A stretch of DNA of 15,523 bases from Altererythrobacter sp. (GTDB lineage Bacteria > Pseudomonadota > Alphaproteobacteria > Sphingomonadales > Sphingomonadaceae): assembly GCA_023299945.1 (NCBI GenBank), contig JALZVZ010000251.1:1-15523 (forward strand). The letters are read 5' to 3'. A program made the translations under genes and the position numbers. The notes below the pieces were generated by a model, which saw nothing but the letters and a program-made list of their open reading frames with translations, did not search any database and was not told the origin of the DNA. Position 1 is the first letter of the stretch, and each line of letters starts with the position of its first letter. This document shows positions 7,701 to 15,238 of this stretch, in pieces.

Positions 7701-8531
7701 ATGATACTCCCCATGAAAAACGAGAATGGCGAAACTGCGCCTTCCGACAATATCCGCGCACTTAGCCGTGGAATTGCGGTTTTACAGGCGATCAACAATG
7801 GCGGTTCCGTGCGAATGATGGATATATCGCGCGAAGCAGGCATTCCATATCCTACGGCGTGCCGCATCGTCGCCACCTTGACTGAAGAGGGGCTGATCGA
7901 ACGCGAACCTGCACGCAAACGATATCGACCGACGGCTTTAGTGCAAACGCTCTCTCACGGTTTCCATAACGAAAGCGGTTTAGTCGCTACCGCCCGTCCG
8001 CATATCGTGGCCCTATGCAAAAAAGTGGGCTGGCCGATAAGTATCGCGACCCGTGTGGGCAATCGGATGATGGTGCGCGATTCTACGCACCATCTGACTT
8101 CTCTTACTCTGACCAATTATGCTCCGGGATTCACCCTGCCGCTGGCTGGGTGCTCTACTGGCAAAGTGTATCTCGCATTTTGCGCCGAAGAGGAACGCCA
8201 CGACCTGCTTTTTGGCATGAACCAAATCGACAGCAGCGGCAATCGGCTGGCGAAAATGATGACCTATGATGACGGCCTAATCAATCAGATCCGTGCAGAT
8301 GGATACGCAATGGAAGCGCGTAATCATTACACCGCCAATCCAGGCAAAACCTCGTCCATCGCAGTTCCAATATTCGACAATGGCAAACTGATCGGGGCGA
8401 TGGCCATCATAATCTTCGCCGCCGCAATGAAACTGGACGAGGCACGGGACAAATTTCTGCCGCAGCTAAAAGCAACTGCGGAGGAAGTTGGCAGAGAATT
8501 ATCCCAGGGGGTATCAGCCCAAGAGGTCTGA
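7701..8531 (+). CDS. IclR-family transcriptional regulator, MhpR-like
   Basis: A 276-residue regulator. Residues about 18-80 form the winged helix-turn-helix (ALSRGIAVLQAINNGG, then MDISREAGIPYPTACRIVAT), followed by the IclR effector domain. WPISIATRVGNRMMVRDSTH, APGFTLPLAGCSTGKVYLAF and the AEEER segment resemble MhpR, the activator of 3-(3-hydroxyphenyl)propionate catabolism, as I recall it. It probably senses an aromatic or dicarboxylic acid and controls the divergent region at 3001-3501 and perhaps the minus-strand operon starting at 14716. It lies 28 bp behind the lipoprotein gene and is likely cotranscribed. No clear Shine-Dalgarno sequence precedes either ATG at 7701 or 7713. The family is certain; activator or repressor mode is not visible. 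Confidence 0.93.
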   Translation: MILPMKNENGETAPSDNIRALSRGIAVLQAINNGGSVRMMDISREAGIPYPTACRIVATLTEEGLIEREPARKRYRPTALVQTLSHGFHNESGLVATARPHIVALCKKVGWPISIATRVGNRMMVRDSTHHLTSLTLTNYAPGFTLPLAGCSTGKVYLAFCAEEERHDLLFGMNQIDSSGNRLAKMMTYDDGLINQIRADGYAMEARNHYTANPGKTSSIAVPIFDNGKLIGAMAIIIFAAAMKLDEARDKFLPQLKATAEEVGRELSQGVSAQEV

Positions 8532-8534
8532 GCG

Positions 8535-8666
8535 ATACTTCTGGTTAAATCGGCCCTTGGCCTCTCCCTTGCGATCTTACTGCTCGCCAGTTGCGTGCCT
8601 GCTGGACAAAACCACACGCCCGACAATATCGAGCGCGTTAGCGCAGCAACATTCGAGGCAAGTGGG
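8535..8666 (+). pseudogene. Headless lipoprotein N-terminal remnant
   Basis: Directly after the iclR stop, in the same frame, the plus strand reads a good lipoprotein signal: LLVKSALGLSLAILLLASC, then VPAGQNHTPDNIERVSAATF. It has a basic residue, a hydrophobic core and a lipobox LLASC. There is no ATG, GTG or TTG between the iclR stop (8529-8531) and the signal; only CTG at 8541 could start it. The open frame continues to a TAG at 8733-8735, but from 8667 it runs antisense over the 3' end of the M24 gene, so the original protein is cut off there. It is best read as the start of a lost lipoprotein, perhaps a third serine hydrolase like its neighbours. A real short peptide starting at CTG is less likely. 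Confidence 0.5.
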
Positions 8667-10055
8667 CTATATCAAAAGAGCCGCAGGAAACTCAGGATTG
8701 AGGGCTACTGGGCCTTCATTAGTGATCAGCGTTAGGTCTTCGTAATGCGCTGACCCACCAATGCCTTCGTCAAACAAGGGGCAATCGACGCTTAGGACCA
8801 TGCCGGGCTCAAGTTTGGTGCCAATGTATTGTTCAGCTGACTGGCCTGACGGATCGTCGCTATGCCATAGACCCACGCTATGGACCCCGAACCGCACAAA
8901 AATATCGAGCGAGCTGCGCCGCAAAGCCTCTTCTCCAGCCTTTATTAGATCGCCATAGGTATTGCCGACGAGCATCTTGGCACGGATCGCTTGCCAGGCC
9001 TTTGCCATGGCCCCGACCACTGCTGCCATTTTTCGATCTGGCTCGCCCAAGAATACGGTCCGGCCAAAGTCGCCATGATAACCATTGAAGCCAGAAACTC
9101 CGTCGATCAGAAAGGCCTGCCCATCGCGCAATTTGCGTTCATACCTTATCGACGTTGCGCGATCGATCGCCATGAATCCGGGAATGCCGCCGCGCTGCGC
9201 CGCCTCGCCAAAATAGGCAGTGCGTAGATCGTGTAAGCCTGCCCCCGCCCTTACTTGTTGTGCCGCCGCCATGGCGGCCTGCGCATTGCTCGTTGCGGCA
9301 TGCCTCATCAACTCAATTTCAATCGGCGATTTGATGCGCCGTATCAGGCCCAGTGGGCCCGCCGGATCGACAAAATCAATCCCCAGCTCAGCCCGTTCGC
9401 AATACATATTTGCCAAGAAGCTGTCCGAAGCAACGCGTTTCCCTGCAAGCCCTGAATCTCGGATCATCTTTACCAATCCGATTTCCGCCGATGCAGTTAT
9501 TGTCGAGGTCAACGCAGCAACTTCGTCGCGCCGGCGCTTTTCATCAAAGCTGAGATCAGCCCCGTCCTCCGCACGCATTAGAGTAGGTGCAGCAGCCTTT
9601 GGCGGGCCCTCAAAGGAGCCTTGGACTTCTGCCGGGCTCGAATAAATACGCGGTTCCAGCCATTGGCCCGGACGTTCGTCGCTTGCAAGATAGTAATAGG
9701 CGAAATCATTGAGCAGCAGCCGGACAGGCTCACGCTGATCAGCCATCAATAGCGCATACGCCTCAAACGGCCGAGGAAACATCATATTGGTGACGGGGCT
9801 AATCCCAGTCAGATGGTAAATACTCACTGGATCGCTGGTCAATACAGCATCGAGCCGGCCGTCAGCCAAAACCTTTGCAGCATTCTCACGGTTAAAATGC
9901 GGTGCATCGACCAACCAGCTATTCAGCTTACTATTGATCGGGTCCGCCGGTGCGATGTTTGCCGATTTTTTCGCAAAAGACGGCGCAGGCATAGCCGCCA
10001 AAGTTGCACCGCTAATTGCTGTACCTAAGGCTGTGCGTCTTGTTAGTTTGGTCAA
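8667..10055 (-). CDS. M24-family (Xaa-Pro aminopeptidase/creatinase-like) hydrolase, Tat-exported
   Basis: I place the start at TTG 10055, giving 462 residues; it forms a 4-bp TTGA overlap with the upstream lipoprotein stop and puts the twin-arginine motif LTRRTALG at residues 4-11, followed by a hydrophobic alanine-rich signal ending near PAPSFA. A longer frame from 10136 would bury the signal and overlap the neighbour by 85 bp. After a creatinase-like N-terminal domain, the M24 domain shows the metal ligands Asp318 (LIDGVS), Asp329 (HGDFGRT), His392 (GVHSVG) and Glu439 (HYEDL). The position usually occupied by the other Glu is Asp424 (SVDCP). M24 proteins cleave peptide or other C-N bonds. 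It is the last gene of the minus-strand operon, and it converges with the iclR side. Confidence 0.87.
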   Translation of the reverse strand: MTKLTRRTALGTAISGATLAAMPAPSFAKKSANIAPADPINSKLNSWLVDAPHFNRENAAKVLADGRLDAVLTSDPVSIYHLTGISPVTNMMFPRPFEAYALLMADQREPVRLLLNDFAYYYLASDERPGQWLEPRIYSSPAEVQGSFEGPPKAAAPTLMRAEDGADLSFDEKRRRDEVAALTSTITASAEIGLVKMIRDSGLAGKRVASDSFLANMYCERAELGIDFVDPAGPLGLIRRIKSPIEIELMRHAATSNAQAAMAAAQQVRAGAGLHDLRTAYFGEAAQRGGIPGFMAIDRATSIRYERKLRDGQAFLIDGVSGFNGYHGDFGRTVFLGEPDRKMAAVVGAMAKAWQAIRAKMLVGNTYGDLIKAGEEALRRSSLDIFVRFGVHSVGLWHSDDPSGQSAEQYIGTKLEPGMVLSVDCPLFDEGIGGSAHYEDLTLITNEGPVALNPEFPAALLI

Positions 10056-11323
10056 TTGGGCTGCATCGCTGGCGTTTGTCCAGTCGGAAACGTGATTCCG
10101 CGAAGGACAGTGTTGGGCAAGACAGAATTGTCCCATTCCGCTGGCTTCTTCGGCCAGGTGCCAAGGCGAAGGATGACAAGATCAGCACTTGGCACAATGT
10201 ATGCTGTTTGGTTGCCATTGCCGTCGAACAGAAACAAATCGCTGGCAAGGTATGGTTGGCTATGCAGGACTTCGTATGAACCGAACCGACTATTGGAAAA
10301 GCCGCGTCGTTCTTTGTATGCTCCTGCAGTATATACGCCCATTCCGTACCACGGGTTTTGCTGCGTTCCGCGCCTCATGTCAGCGACGAAGCCGGCCGGA
10401 AGCAACCGTTCGCCATCCCAGCTGCCATCTTGGAGAAGCAGCACGGCGAGCCGCATCCAGTCTTCGGAAGGTAGCAAGATGCAGCAGCCACTATGTGCCA
10501 TGCCATTGGGGCGGTTGACCCAAATTTCGCCGCCCTTGCCCCCAATAGGAGCAATGACATGGCGCGATAGAAATTCAGCGTAACGCATGCCGGAGGCGCG
10601 CTCGATAATAGGCGCAACCATTTCTGCGGTTGCATTGGCGTATTCGAACGCTTCGCCCGGCTCGTGCACCATAGGCATTTCGCGAATAATAATTTCATCA
10701 TGGCGCGGATGCAGATAAGCTCGGTTGAGCACATCCGCCCTGTCCCGTGACGCCTCGGCTTGCGGTTTAAACCCGCTGCGCATATCGAGGAGATGGCGGA
10801 TCAGGATCTTTTCCTGAGCCAGCCCCTTCCACTCCGTTATGAAGTCTGATGCTGGCTGGTCGACAGAATCAATATAGCCAAGCGCGATAGCCCTGCCGAT
10901 TGCTATAGCGCCAAGGGGCTTACCCAATGAGCGGGCCACCATTGGCGTATCACGCGTGGTATCGCCGAAATAATCCGCCGATTGCAATCCACCTGCGCGC
11001 CAAATCAGCAAAGCTGAGGAATTGTTCGCACCGGCATATTCCCTTGCGGCTGCAAGCGCTTCTGGGTCTATCAATGGGTCCCCGGCACCTGCAGTAGGCA
11101 GCGGTGCAGCGGCCGCGGCTCCAGGAACGGCCTCCATTGTATCATAGCTATTAAGGCCCTGCCCAGTAACGAAGGCTTTGGCTAGGTCGTCGGTGCGCTT
11201 GTTGTAGAGTGCCTCATCCTCCGCGCTGAACTGCAGCGGCGTTTGCTCCAATTCGTTAGTCGCAGCGCTCATGCATCCGCTGAGCATCAGCGCCAACATA
11301 CATGCCAAGTTAGCCTTCTTCAT
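10052..11323 (-). CDS. Beta-lactamase-family serine hydrolase, lipoprotein (second paralogue)
   Basis: A 423-residue protein starting MKKANLACMLALMLSGC, a clear lipoprotein signal with Cys17. SxxK is SLGK at 132-135 and YxN is Tyr228-Ala-Asn230. The C-terminal region (QPYLASDLFLFDGNGNQ, then YIVPSADLVI) matches the equivalent part of the 6434-7672 protein, so the two are paralogues on opposite strands of one cluster. They are clearly diverged in the N-terminal half, which here contains an extra low-complexity stretch (GAAAAAPLPTAGAG) between signal and catalytic domain. It probably hydrolyses an ester, amide or lactam in the periplasm. ATG overlaps the aldehyde dehydrogenase stop by 4 bp and its own stop overlaps the M24 start by 4 bp. 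No strong Shine-Dalgarno sequence is seen, so coupling is likely. Confidence 0.88.
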   Translation of the reverse strand: MKKANLACMLALMLSGCMSAATNELEQTPLQFSAEDEALYNKRTDDLAKAFVTGQGLNSYDTMEAVPGAAAAAPLPTAGAGDPLIDPEALAAAREYAGANNSSALLIWRAGGLQSADYFGDTTRDTPMVARSLGKPLGAIAIGRAIALGYIDSVDQPASDFITEWKGLAQEKILIRHLLDMRSGFKPQAEASRDRADVLNRAYLHPRHDEIIIREMPMVHEPGEAFEYANATAEMVAPIIERASGMRYAEFLSRHVIAPIGGKGGEIWVNRPNGMAHSGCCILLPSEDWMRLAVLLLQDGSWDGERLLPAGFVADMRRGTQQNPWYGMGVYTAGAYKERRGFSNSRFGSYEVLHSQPYLASDLFLFDGNGNQTAYIVPSADLVILRLGTWPKKPAEWDNSVLPNTVLRGITFPTGQTPAMQPN

Positions 11324-12834
11324 ACAATCGCGCAGACTGTCTTGAGATTAAGATAATTGTCCATTGCAGCCTTTCCGCTGTCGCGGCCCCAGCCCGATTG
11401 TTTGATGCCTCCGATAGGCAAAGAAGCGTCATACATGGCATGGCCATTGATCCAGACCGTACCCGCTTGCAGTCGTTCGGTCATCCTAACTGCGCTAGAA
11501 AGCCCTTCAGTCCAGATGCTGGCAGCGAGACCATAATCACTGTCGTTGGACGCGGTGATAACTTCATCGACATCATCAAAAGGCATTGCGGTAAGTACTG
11601 GACCAAACACCTCCTCGCGCGCAATCCGCATGTCAGGCCGCACGCCTGTAACAACAGTCGGCGTAATGAAGCTGGCATTTTCTCCCGCAGTTTCACCGCC
11701 GCACAATATGGAGGCACCTGACTTTTTCCCATCCGCGATAAAGTCTGCGACTTTAGCGGCATGAGCGCTCGATACCAGCGGCCCCATCTGCGTTGCTGGA
11801 TTAAGGCCGTGGCCCATTGCGATACTTTCTGCCGCAGAAACGACGCCTTCGGCAACACGGTCAAAAATGCTGCTGTGAGCATAGAGACGCGACCCGGCGA
11901 TGCAGACCTGTCCAGCATTAAAGAAAATCGCATTGGCTGCGCCCGCAATTGCGGCATCCAGATCAGCATCTGGCATAATGATGACCGGCGATTTTCCGCC
12001 AAGTTCCAGGGTCACGCGCTTCAAATTGCCCTTGGCTGCATCAAGGATCGCACGGCCGGTTGCAGTTGAGCCGGTAAAGGTGATCTTATCGACACCCTTA
12101 TGCGCAGCAAGCGCAGCGCCAGCTTCTGCCCCGTATCCAGTCACCACGTTCAACACACCGTCTGGCAATCCGGCTTCGGTCATGAGTTCCGCAAGACGGA
12201 TTGCGGTAAGTGAGGTGTCTTCCGATGGCTTAAGAACTATTGTGCAACCCGCCGCCAAGGCAGGAGCCAACTTCATCGCCGTCAGAACTAGTGGAGAGTT
12301 CCAAGGAACAATTGCACCGACCACGCCTACAGGCTGCTTCAACGTGTAGGAGAACACCTGCTTACCTTCGGGCTGGTAAGCAATTGAGTCCTGAATTGTA
12401 GAACCCTCGATCTTATCGGCCATACCAGAGAAGAAACGAAACTGTCCGATTGCGCCGGGAATTTCCGCCCAGCGCCCCACATAGAGCGCCTTACCCTGAT
12501 CAAGCGTCTCCAATTCTGCCAGTTCGTCGATGTTCGCCTCCAGCAGATCCGCGATTTGCCAAAGGATACGCCCACGTGCTGCTGGGGTCATTGTGCTCCA
12601 TGGCCCGCCGTCAAAAGCGGAGCGTGCCGCCTTGACTGCCTTCTCGATATCTGACGCACCGCCCCGCGCGATTTGCGTGATCGGCTTACCGGTGGCCGGA
12701 TCGCTTGTTGTAAAAAATGCGCCGTCTGCCGGATCTGTCCATTGCCCGCCGACGAGGATCTGCGCCTTCTGGCGATCAATAAACGCTTGCGCGGCCTTGC
12801 CGAGTTGCTGAACGAGGGGATCGATACGGGACAA
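11320..12834 (-). CDS. NAD(P)-dependent aldehyde dehydrogenase
   Basis: A 504-residue, full-length member of the aldehyde dehydrogenase superfamily, oxidising an aldehyde to the acid with NAD(P). Key residues are in place: VPWN with Asn179, KPSE with Lys202, the nucleotide-binding FTGSTATG at 253-260, the general base Glu277 in LELGGKSP, and the catalytic Cys311 in NAGQVCIAG. No acylating-type features were noticed. It is cytoplasmic. The start is TTG at 12834 with GGAG 8 nt upstream (minus strand GGAGAATTACC before TTG), a convincing ribosome site. It overlaps the downstream lipoprotein gene by 4 bp and follows the VOC gene after 112 bp. It may oxidise the aldehyde released by the lyase encoded at the head of this operon. 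Confidence 0.95.
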   Translation of the reverse strand: MSRIDPLVQQLGKAAQAFIDRQKAQILVGGQWTDPADGAFFTTSDPATGKPITQIARGGASDIEKAVKAARSAFDGGPWSTMTPAARGRILWQIADLLEANIDELAELETLDQGKALYVGRWAEIPGAIGQFRFFSGMADKIEGSTIQDSIAYQPEGKQVFSYTLKQPVGVVGAIVPWNSPLVLTAMKLAPALAAGCTIVLKPSEDTSLTAIRLAELMTEAGLPDGVLNVVTGYGAEAGAALAAHKGVDKITFTGSTATGRAILDAAKGNLKRVTLELGGKSPVIIMPDADLDAAIAGAANAIFFNAGQVCIAGSRLYAHSSIFDRVAEGVVSAAESIAMGHGLNPATQMGPLVSSAHAAKVADFIADGKKSGASILCGGETAGENASFITPTVVTGVRPDMRIAREEVFGPVLTAMPFDDVDEVITASNDSDYGLAASIWTEGLSSAVRMTERLQAGTVWINGHAMYDASLPIGGIKQSGWGRDSGKAAMDNYLNLKTVCAIV

Positions 12835-12936
12835 GGTAATTCTCCAATTGCATTAGCACTACATCAGCGCGTGGCAGGTTAAGGTGTCTTGAGCCACTCT
12901 CTCCGTCTGGCGAACATTACAAGAAATTGCCAATCA

Positions 12937-12950
12937 ATGACCTGCGTCAT
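12937..12950. repeat. Perfect inverted repeat at the VOC-ALDH gap
   Basis: ATGAC-CTGC-GTCAT spans the VOC stop codon and the start of the 112-bp gap before the aldehyde dehydrogenase gene. It is the only clear dyad in that gap. It could be a weak operator or a hairpin; a chance repeat of this size is possible. Confidence 0.25.
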
Positions 12951-13843
12951 TCTGAGCCGCCCACGAGTTCGAGTAATTCTCCAGCAACGCCCCTAACCGT
13001 GCCGGAGAAACGGCCATCATAGAGCGGCCCTTCGCGCCGAACTGGCGTTGTCAGCCAATCCACATCCAGCTCAGCGACATTGTCTACGTCAAGCGTAACC
13101 ATGCTGTTACCGGGGGGCAGTAAACCTGCGCCAAATTGGCGCTCGCTGGCCTGATTGGGATATTCATCCACTTCCACAATCGGCATCCGCCCTTTTTGGA
13201 TCATAGTGAGCGTAGATTGTGTCCCCGCTGGCAGTCCGAATGCCTTATTGATCATTGTGTACTCAATCTTGTGCGTCTCGCCGATGTCCAAATTCAGCTT
13301 ATCCTTATACCACTCCACTGCGGCATGCCGATCAGGCGCAGCCAAAATGACTATGAATATCTCGTCAGCAAGACATTTTGCTTTGGGCAAATCTGTTGAA
13401 GGCGTATCGAGACGCACTTCGTTGAGGTAAATCATTTCTCGCCCCGGCCCGAGCGCCTGCATCGCTATAAAATAGGGCAACCCAGCAATTTCTTTTGGCG
13501 GACCAACGACCTCGAAACTCGATCCAGCCAACCGATCAGGCCACCCGAACGCATCTTGAGCAGTCATCTCATACGCAGCCCAACCAAAGGTAGTGCTTGG
13601 CACAAAACTGGTTGGCGCAGGTTGTTCAACAAGACGAATGAAGCATGACACCCCAGATTTAGGCTGTAGCAAAGCGTAACGCCGGAGCGCGGTGGCCACC
13701 GCACCCCAGCTTTCCGCCAGCGAAGCCGTAATTTGTCCATTCTCAACCAGCGAAAGCCCGAGCGTATCGCGGTAACCGGCTATAGCCTTGTCCAAATCCG
13801 GAACTGCAATGGTTCCGCACCTGATCTGTCCATGGGTGCTCAA
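12947..13843 (-). CDS. Two-domain VOC (glyoxalase/dioxygenase-fold) protein
   Basis: A 298-residue protein with two vicinal-oxygen-chelate modules: the first starts at about residue 9 (GTIAVPDLDKAIAGYRDTLG) and the second at about 165 (AAPDRHAAVEWYKDKLNLDI). The layout recalls extradiol dioxygenases and glyoxalase-like isomerases. However, the position where a metal-binding His normally sits in the first strand of each module is not His (Cys or Gly in RCGTIAV; no His in EIFIVILAAP). Function as a ring-cleavage enzyme is therefore doubtful, and an isomerase, epimerase or binding role is possible. The start is TTG at 13843 with AAAGGA about 8 nt upstream on the minus strand. It lies 48 bp after the lyase gene in the same operon. 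Confidence 0.8.
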   Translation of the reverse strand: MSTHGQIRCGTIAVPDLDKAIAGYRDTLGLSLVENGQITASLAESWGAVATALRRYALLQPKSGVSCFIRLVEQPAPTSFVPSTTFGWAAYEMTAQDAFGWPDRLAGSSFEVVGPPKEIAGLPYFIAMQALGPGREMIYLNEVRLDTPSTDLPKAKCLADEIFIVILAAPDRHAAVEWYKDKLNLDIGETHKIEYTMINKAFGLPAGTQSTLTMIQKGRMPIVEVDEYPNQASERQFGAGLLPPGNSMVTLDVDNVAELDVDWLTTPVRREGPLYDGRFSGTVRGVAGELLELVGGSE

Positions 13844-13891
13844 AGTGGTAATCCTTTGTCTAAGCTAACAATCAAACCAAGAACCCCATCG

Positions 13892-14716
13892 TCACGAAAC
13901 GTCTTTCTCAGCGATCAATGCGGTAACTTCGGCAAAAGGCTTCCAGCCCGTTTCCTTATTAGGCTCACCTGAAGATAGCGATTGGTAAAACCTTTCACCT
14001 GCACCTGCAGCAGCGAGCCCGGCTCCGGAAGGGTATATCACAACCTTAACTCCAAGCCGCTCATAATCAGAAGGCGTCAAAACCGGTGTTACACCCCCGT
14101 GCGCTGCATTGATCATCAGTGGACCTTTGAGAGTGGCTCCCGCCTGTTCAATTTCAAGCGAAGATGGCACCGCCTCCAACAACAAAACATCCGCACCAGC
14201 TTTATGATAGCGCGCCAGTCGCGCGATTGCCGCATCCAAGCCTTCACTCTTACGAGCGTCAGTTCGTGCCACAATCAGCATATTACCATCGCCGCGCCCT
14301 TCTATAGCAGCCCCAATCCGGGCCTCCATCTCTTCGATGGCAGCACATTGCGGCACCCCCGAGTGGCCGCAAATTTTAGGAAAGCTCTGATCCTCAATCT
14401 GGAACGCAGCGATACCAGCACTCTGATAGGCGGCAGCCGCGTGCATGCAATTTGCCAAACTACCAAAACCAGTGTCTGCATCTGCAATAATGGGTGTTTG
14501 GGCATGCCGAGCATATCGGGAAAAAGCGTCAATGAACTCGCTCATTCCAACAATGCCAGTATCCGGCTTACCATACCTGCTAGCTGCGGCCCAATAGCCG
14601 GAACCAAAGAGAGCTCCGAAGCCCATCTTGTCCGCTAAAACAAGGCTCACATGATCGTAAAATCCAGGTGCGACTACAATAGCCTCAGCGTGGATTTGGT
14701 CGATCAAAGAAGCCAT
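13892..14716 (-). CDS. Isocitrate lyase/PEP mutase-family C-C lyase
   Basis: A 274-residue alpha/beta-barrel protein of the ICL/PEPM superfamily. It shows the metal-binding ADADTGFG near residues 78-85, IEDQSFPK at about 107-114 and the catalytic loop KICGH at about 114-118, whose Cys is typical of lyases (isocitrate, methylisocitrate and dimethylmalate lyases) and missing in PEP mutase. ARTDAR follows at about 150. The expected reaction is Mg-dependent retro-aldol cleavage of a branched hydroxy-dicarboxylate, giving pyruvate, glyoxylate or succinate-type products. I take the ATG at 14716; an in-frame TTG at 14722 is possible and neither has a good ribosome site. It is the first gene of the minus-strand operon. 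The exact substrate is unknown; the short length argues against isocitrate lyase proper. Confidence 0.88.
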   Translation of the reverse strand: MASLIDQIHAEAIVVAPGFYDHVSLVLADKMGFGALFGSGYWAAASRYGKPDTGIVGMSEFIDAFSRYARHAQTPIIADADTGFGSLANCMHAAAAYQSAGIAAFQIEDQSFPKICGHSGVPQCAAIEEMEARIGAAIEGRGDGNMLIVARTDARKSEGLDAAIARLARYHKAGADVLLLEAVPSSLEIEQAGATLKGPLMINAAHGGVTPVLTPSDYERLGVKVVIYPSGAGLAAAGAGERFYQSLSSGEPNKETGWKPFAEVTALIAEKDVS

Positions 14717-14842
14717 TTTCAATTGTTAGGATGAACAACGGCATGAACTCACCTATGCAAAAAATTGTATTCAGCAGGCGGATGAAACGCATCATGCCAC
14801 CGCTCTAAAGTCGGAGGATAAATAAGAGCTTATGTTTTTTAA
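14717..14842 (-). promoter_or_regulatory. Probable promoter region of the minus-strand operon
   Basis: About 125 bp lie between the lyase start and the end of the decayed block, so the promoter for 14716-8667 should lie here unless it sits in the decayed DNA. Short dyads are present: GCAT-C-ATGC (14789-14797) and GATG-aaacg-CATC (14781-14793). I cannot place a convincing -35/-10 pair. Confidence 0.35.
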
Positions 14843-15117
14843 TATGCCCACGGCCCGCTGATAATCAGGAATTTCGACTGATGGATCAAGCAGTAGCCCA
14901 TTGCGACCAGTGTTCAGTTTTTCGGTTTCAGCGATCAGTTCTCCCAACTGGCGCAGCTCCATAGCGGCCCATCTGTTGCCGTATCTCCATCGACTTGCGT
15001 TTCAGAGCAGATCAAAACTGGTACCATGGGTCGCTGTTCATCGAGGCGCGAATTTCAAACCGATCCTTCGGTTCGCGGCTATGCTCTTTCTCGTAGTTGG
15101 GCTTCACTCGATTGTTA
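14843..15117 (-). pseudogene. Decayed copy of the methyltransferase-like gene
   Basis: Read on the minus strand this stretch gives RVKPNYEKEHSREP, then RFEIRASMNSDPW, then SALKRKSMEIRQQMGR, aligned with the partial gene at 1-482 (RVLPNFQKEHGRAP, RYEIREAMNLDPW, SALKRNSMEMRQQNGR). It is dead: the Trp codon TGG of the intact copy is TGA here (15012-15014). A frameshift follows MGR, after which the other frame reads MELRQLGELIAETEKL and DPSVEIPDYQRAV. The first roughly 49 residues are missing, and similarity ends at about 14843. There is no start codon context. Confidence 0.85.
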
Positions 15118-15238
15118 TTATGCACTCTCAGTTGGGGACGGCGCTGTCTTTACCGTATCAAGCCCAGCAGCCTCCCAATCGGGATATTTACCCAGCAGCA
15201 AGGTTGCACCACCGATTGCAAATAGGAATATGGCGGCG
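15118..15238 (-). pseudogene. C-terminal remnant of an MFS transporter gene
   Basis: On the minus strand the frame reads AAIFLFAIGGATLLLGKYPD and ends TVKTAPSPTESA with a double stop TAATAA (15115-15120). It matches the last helix and tail of the transporter at 479-1717 (AAGLFIAGGAILLLLGKYPD). The remaining roughly 380 residues are missing. At its upstream end it is joined directly to the cytochrome remnant. Confidence 0.85.

Noticed and set aside
9220..9645. Plus-strand open frame of 141 codons inside the M24 gene
   Set aside because: Antisense shadow of a gene with visible metal-ligand motifs; no ribosome site or motif of its own.
10056..10583. Plus-strand open frame of 175 codons
   Set aside because: Antisense to the second beta-lactamase-family lipoprotein; no sequence features of a real protein.
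13982..14638. Long plus-strand open frame (218 codons)
   Set aside because: It lies fully antisense to the lyase gene, whose motifs are clear, and its translation shows no recognisable motif.
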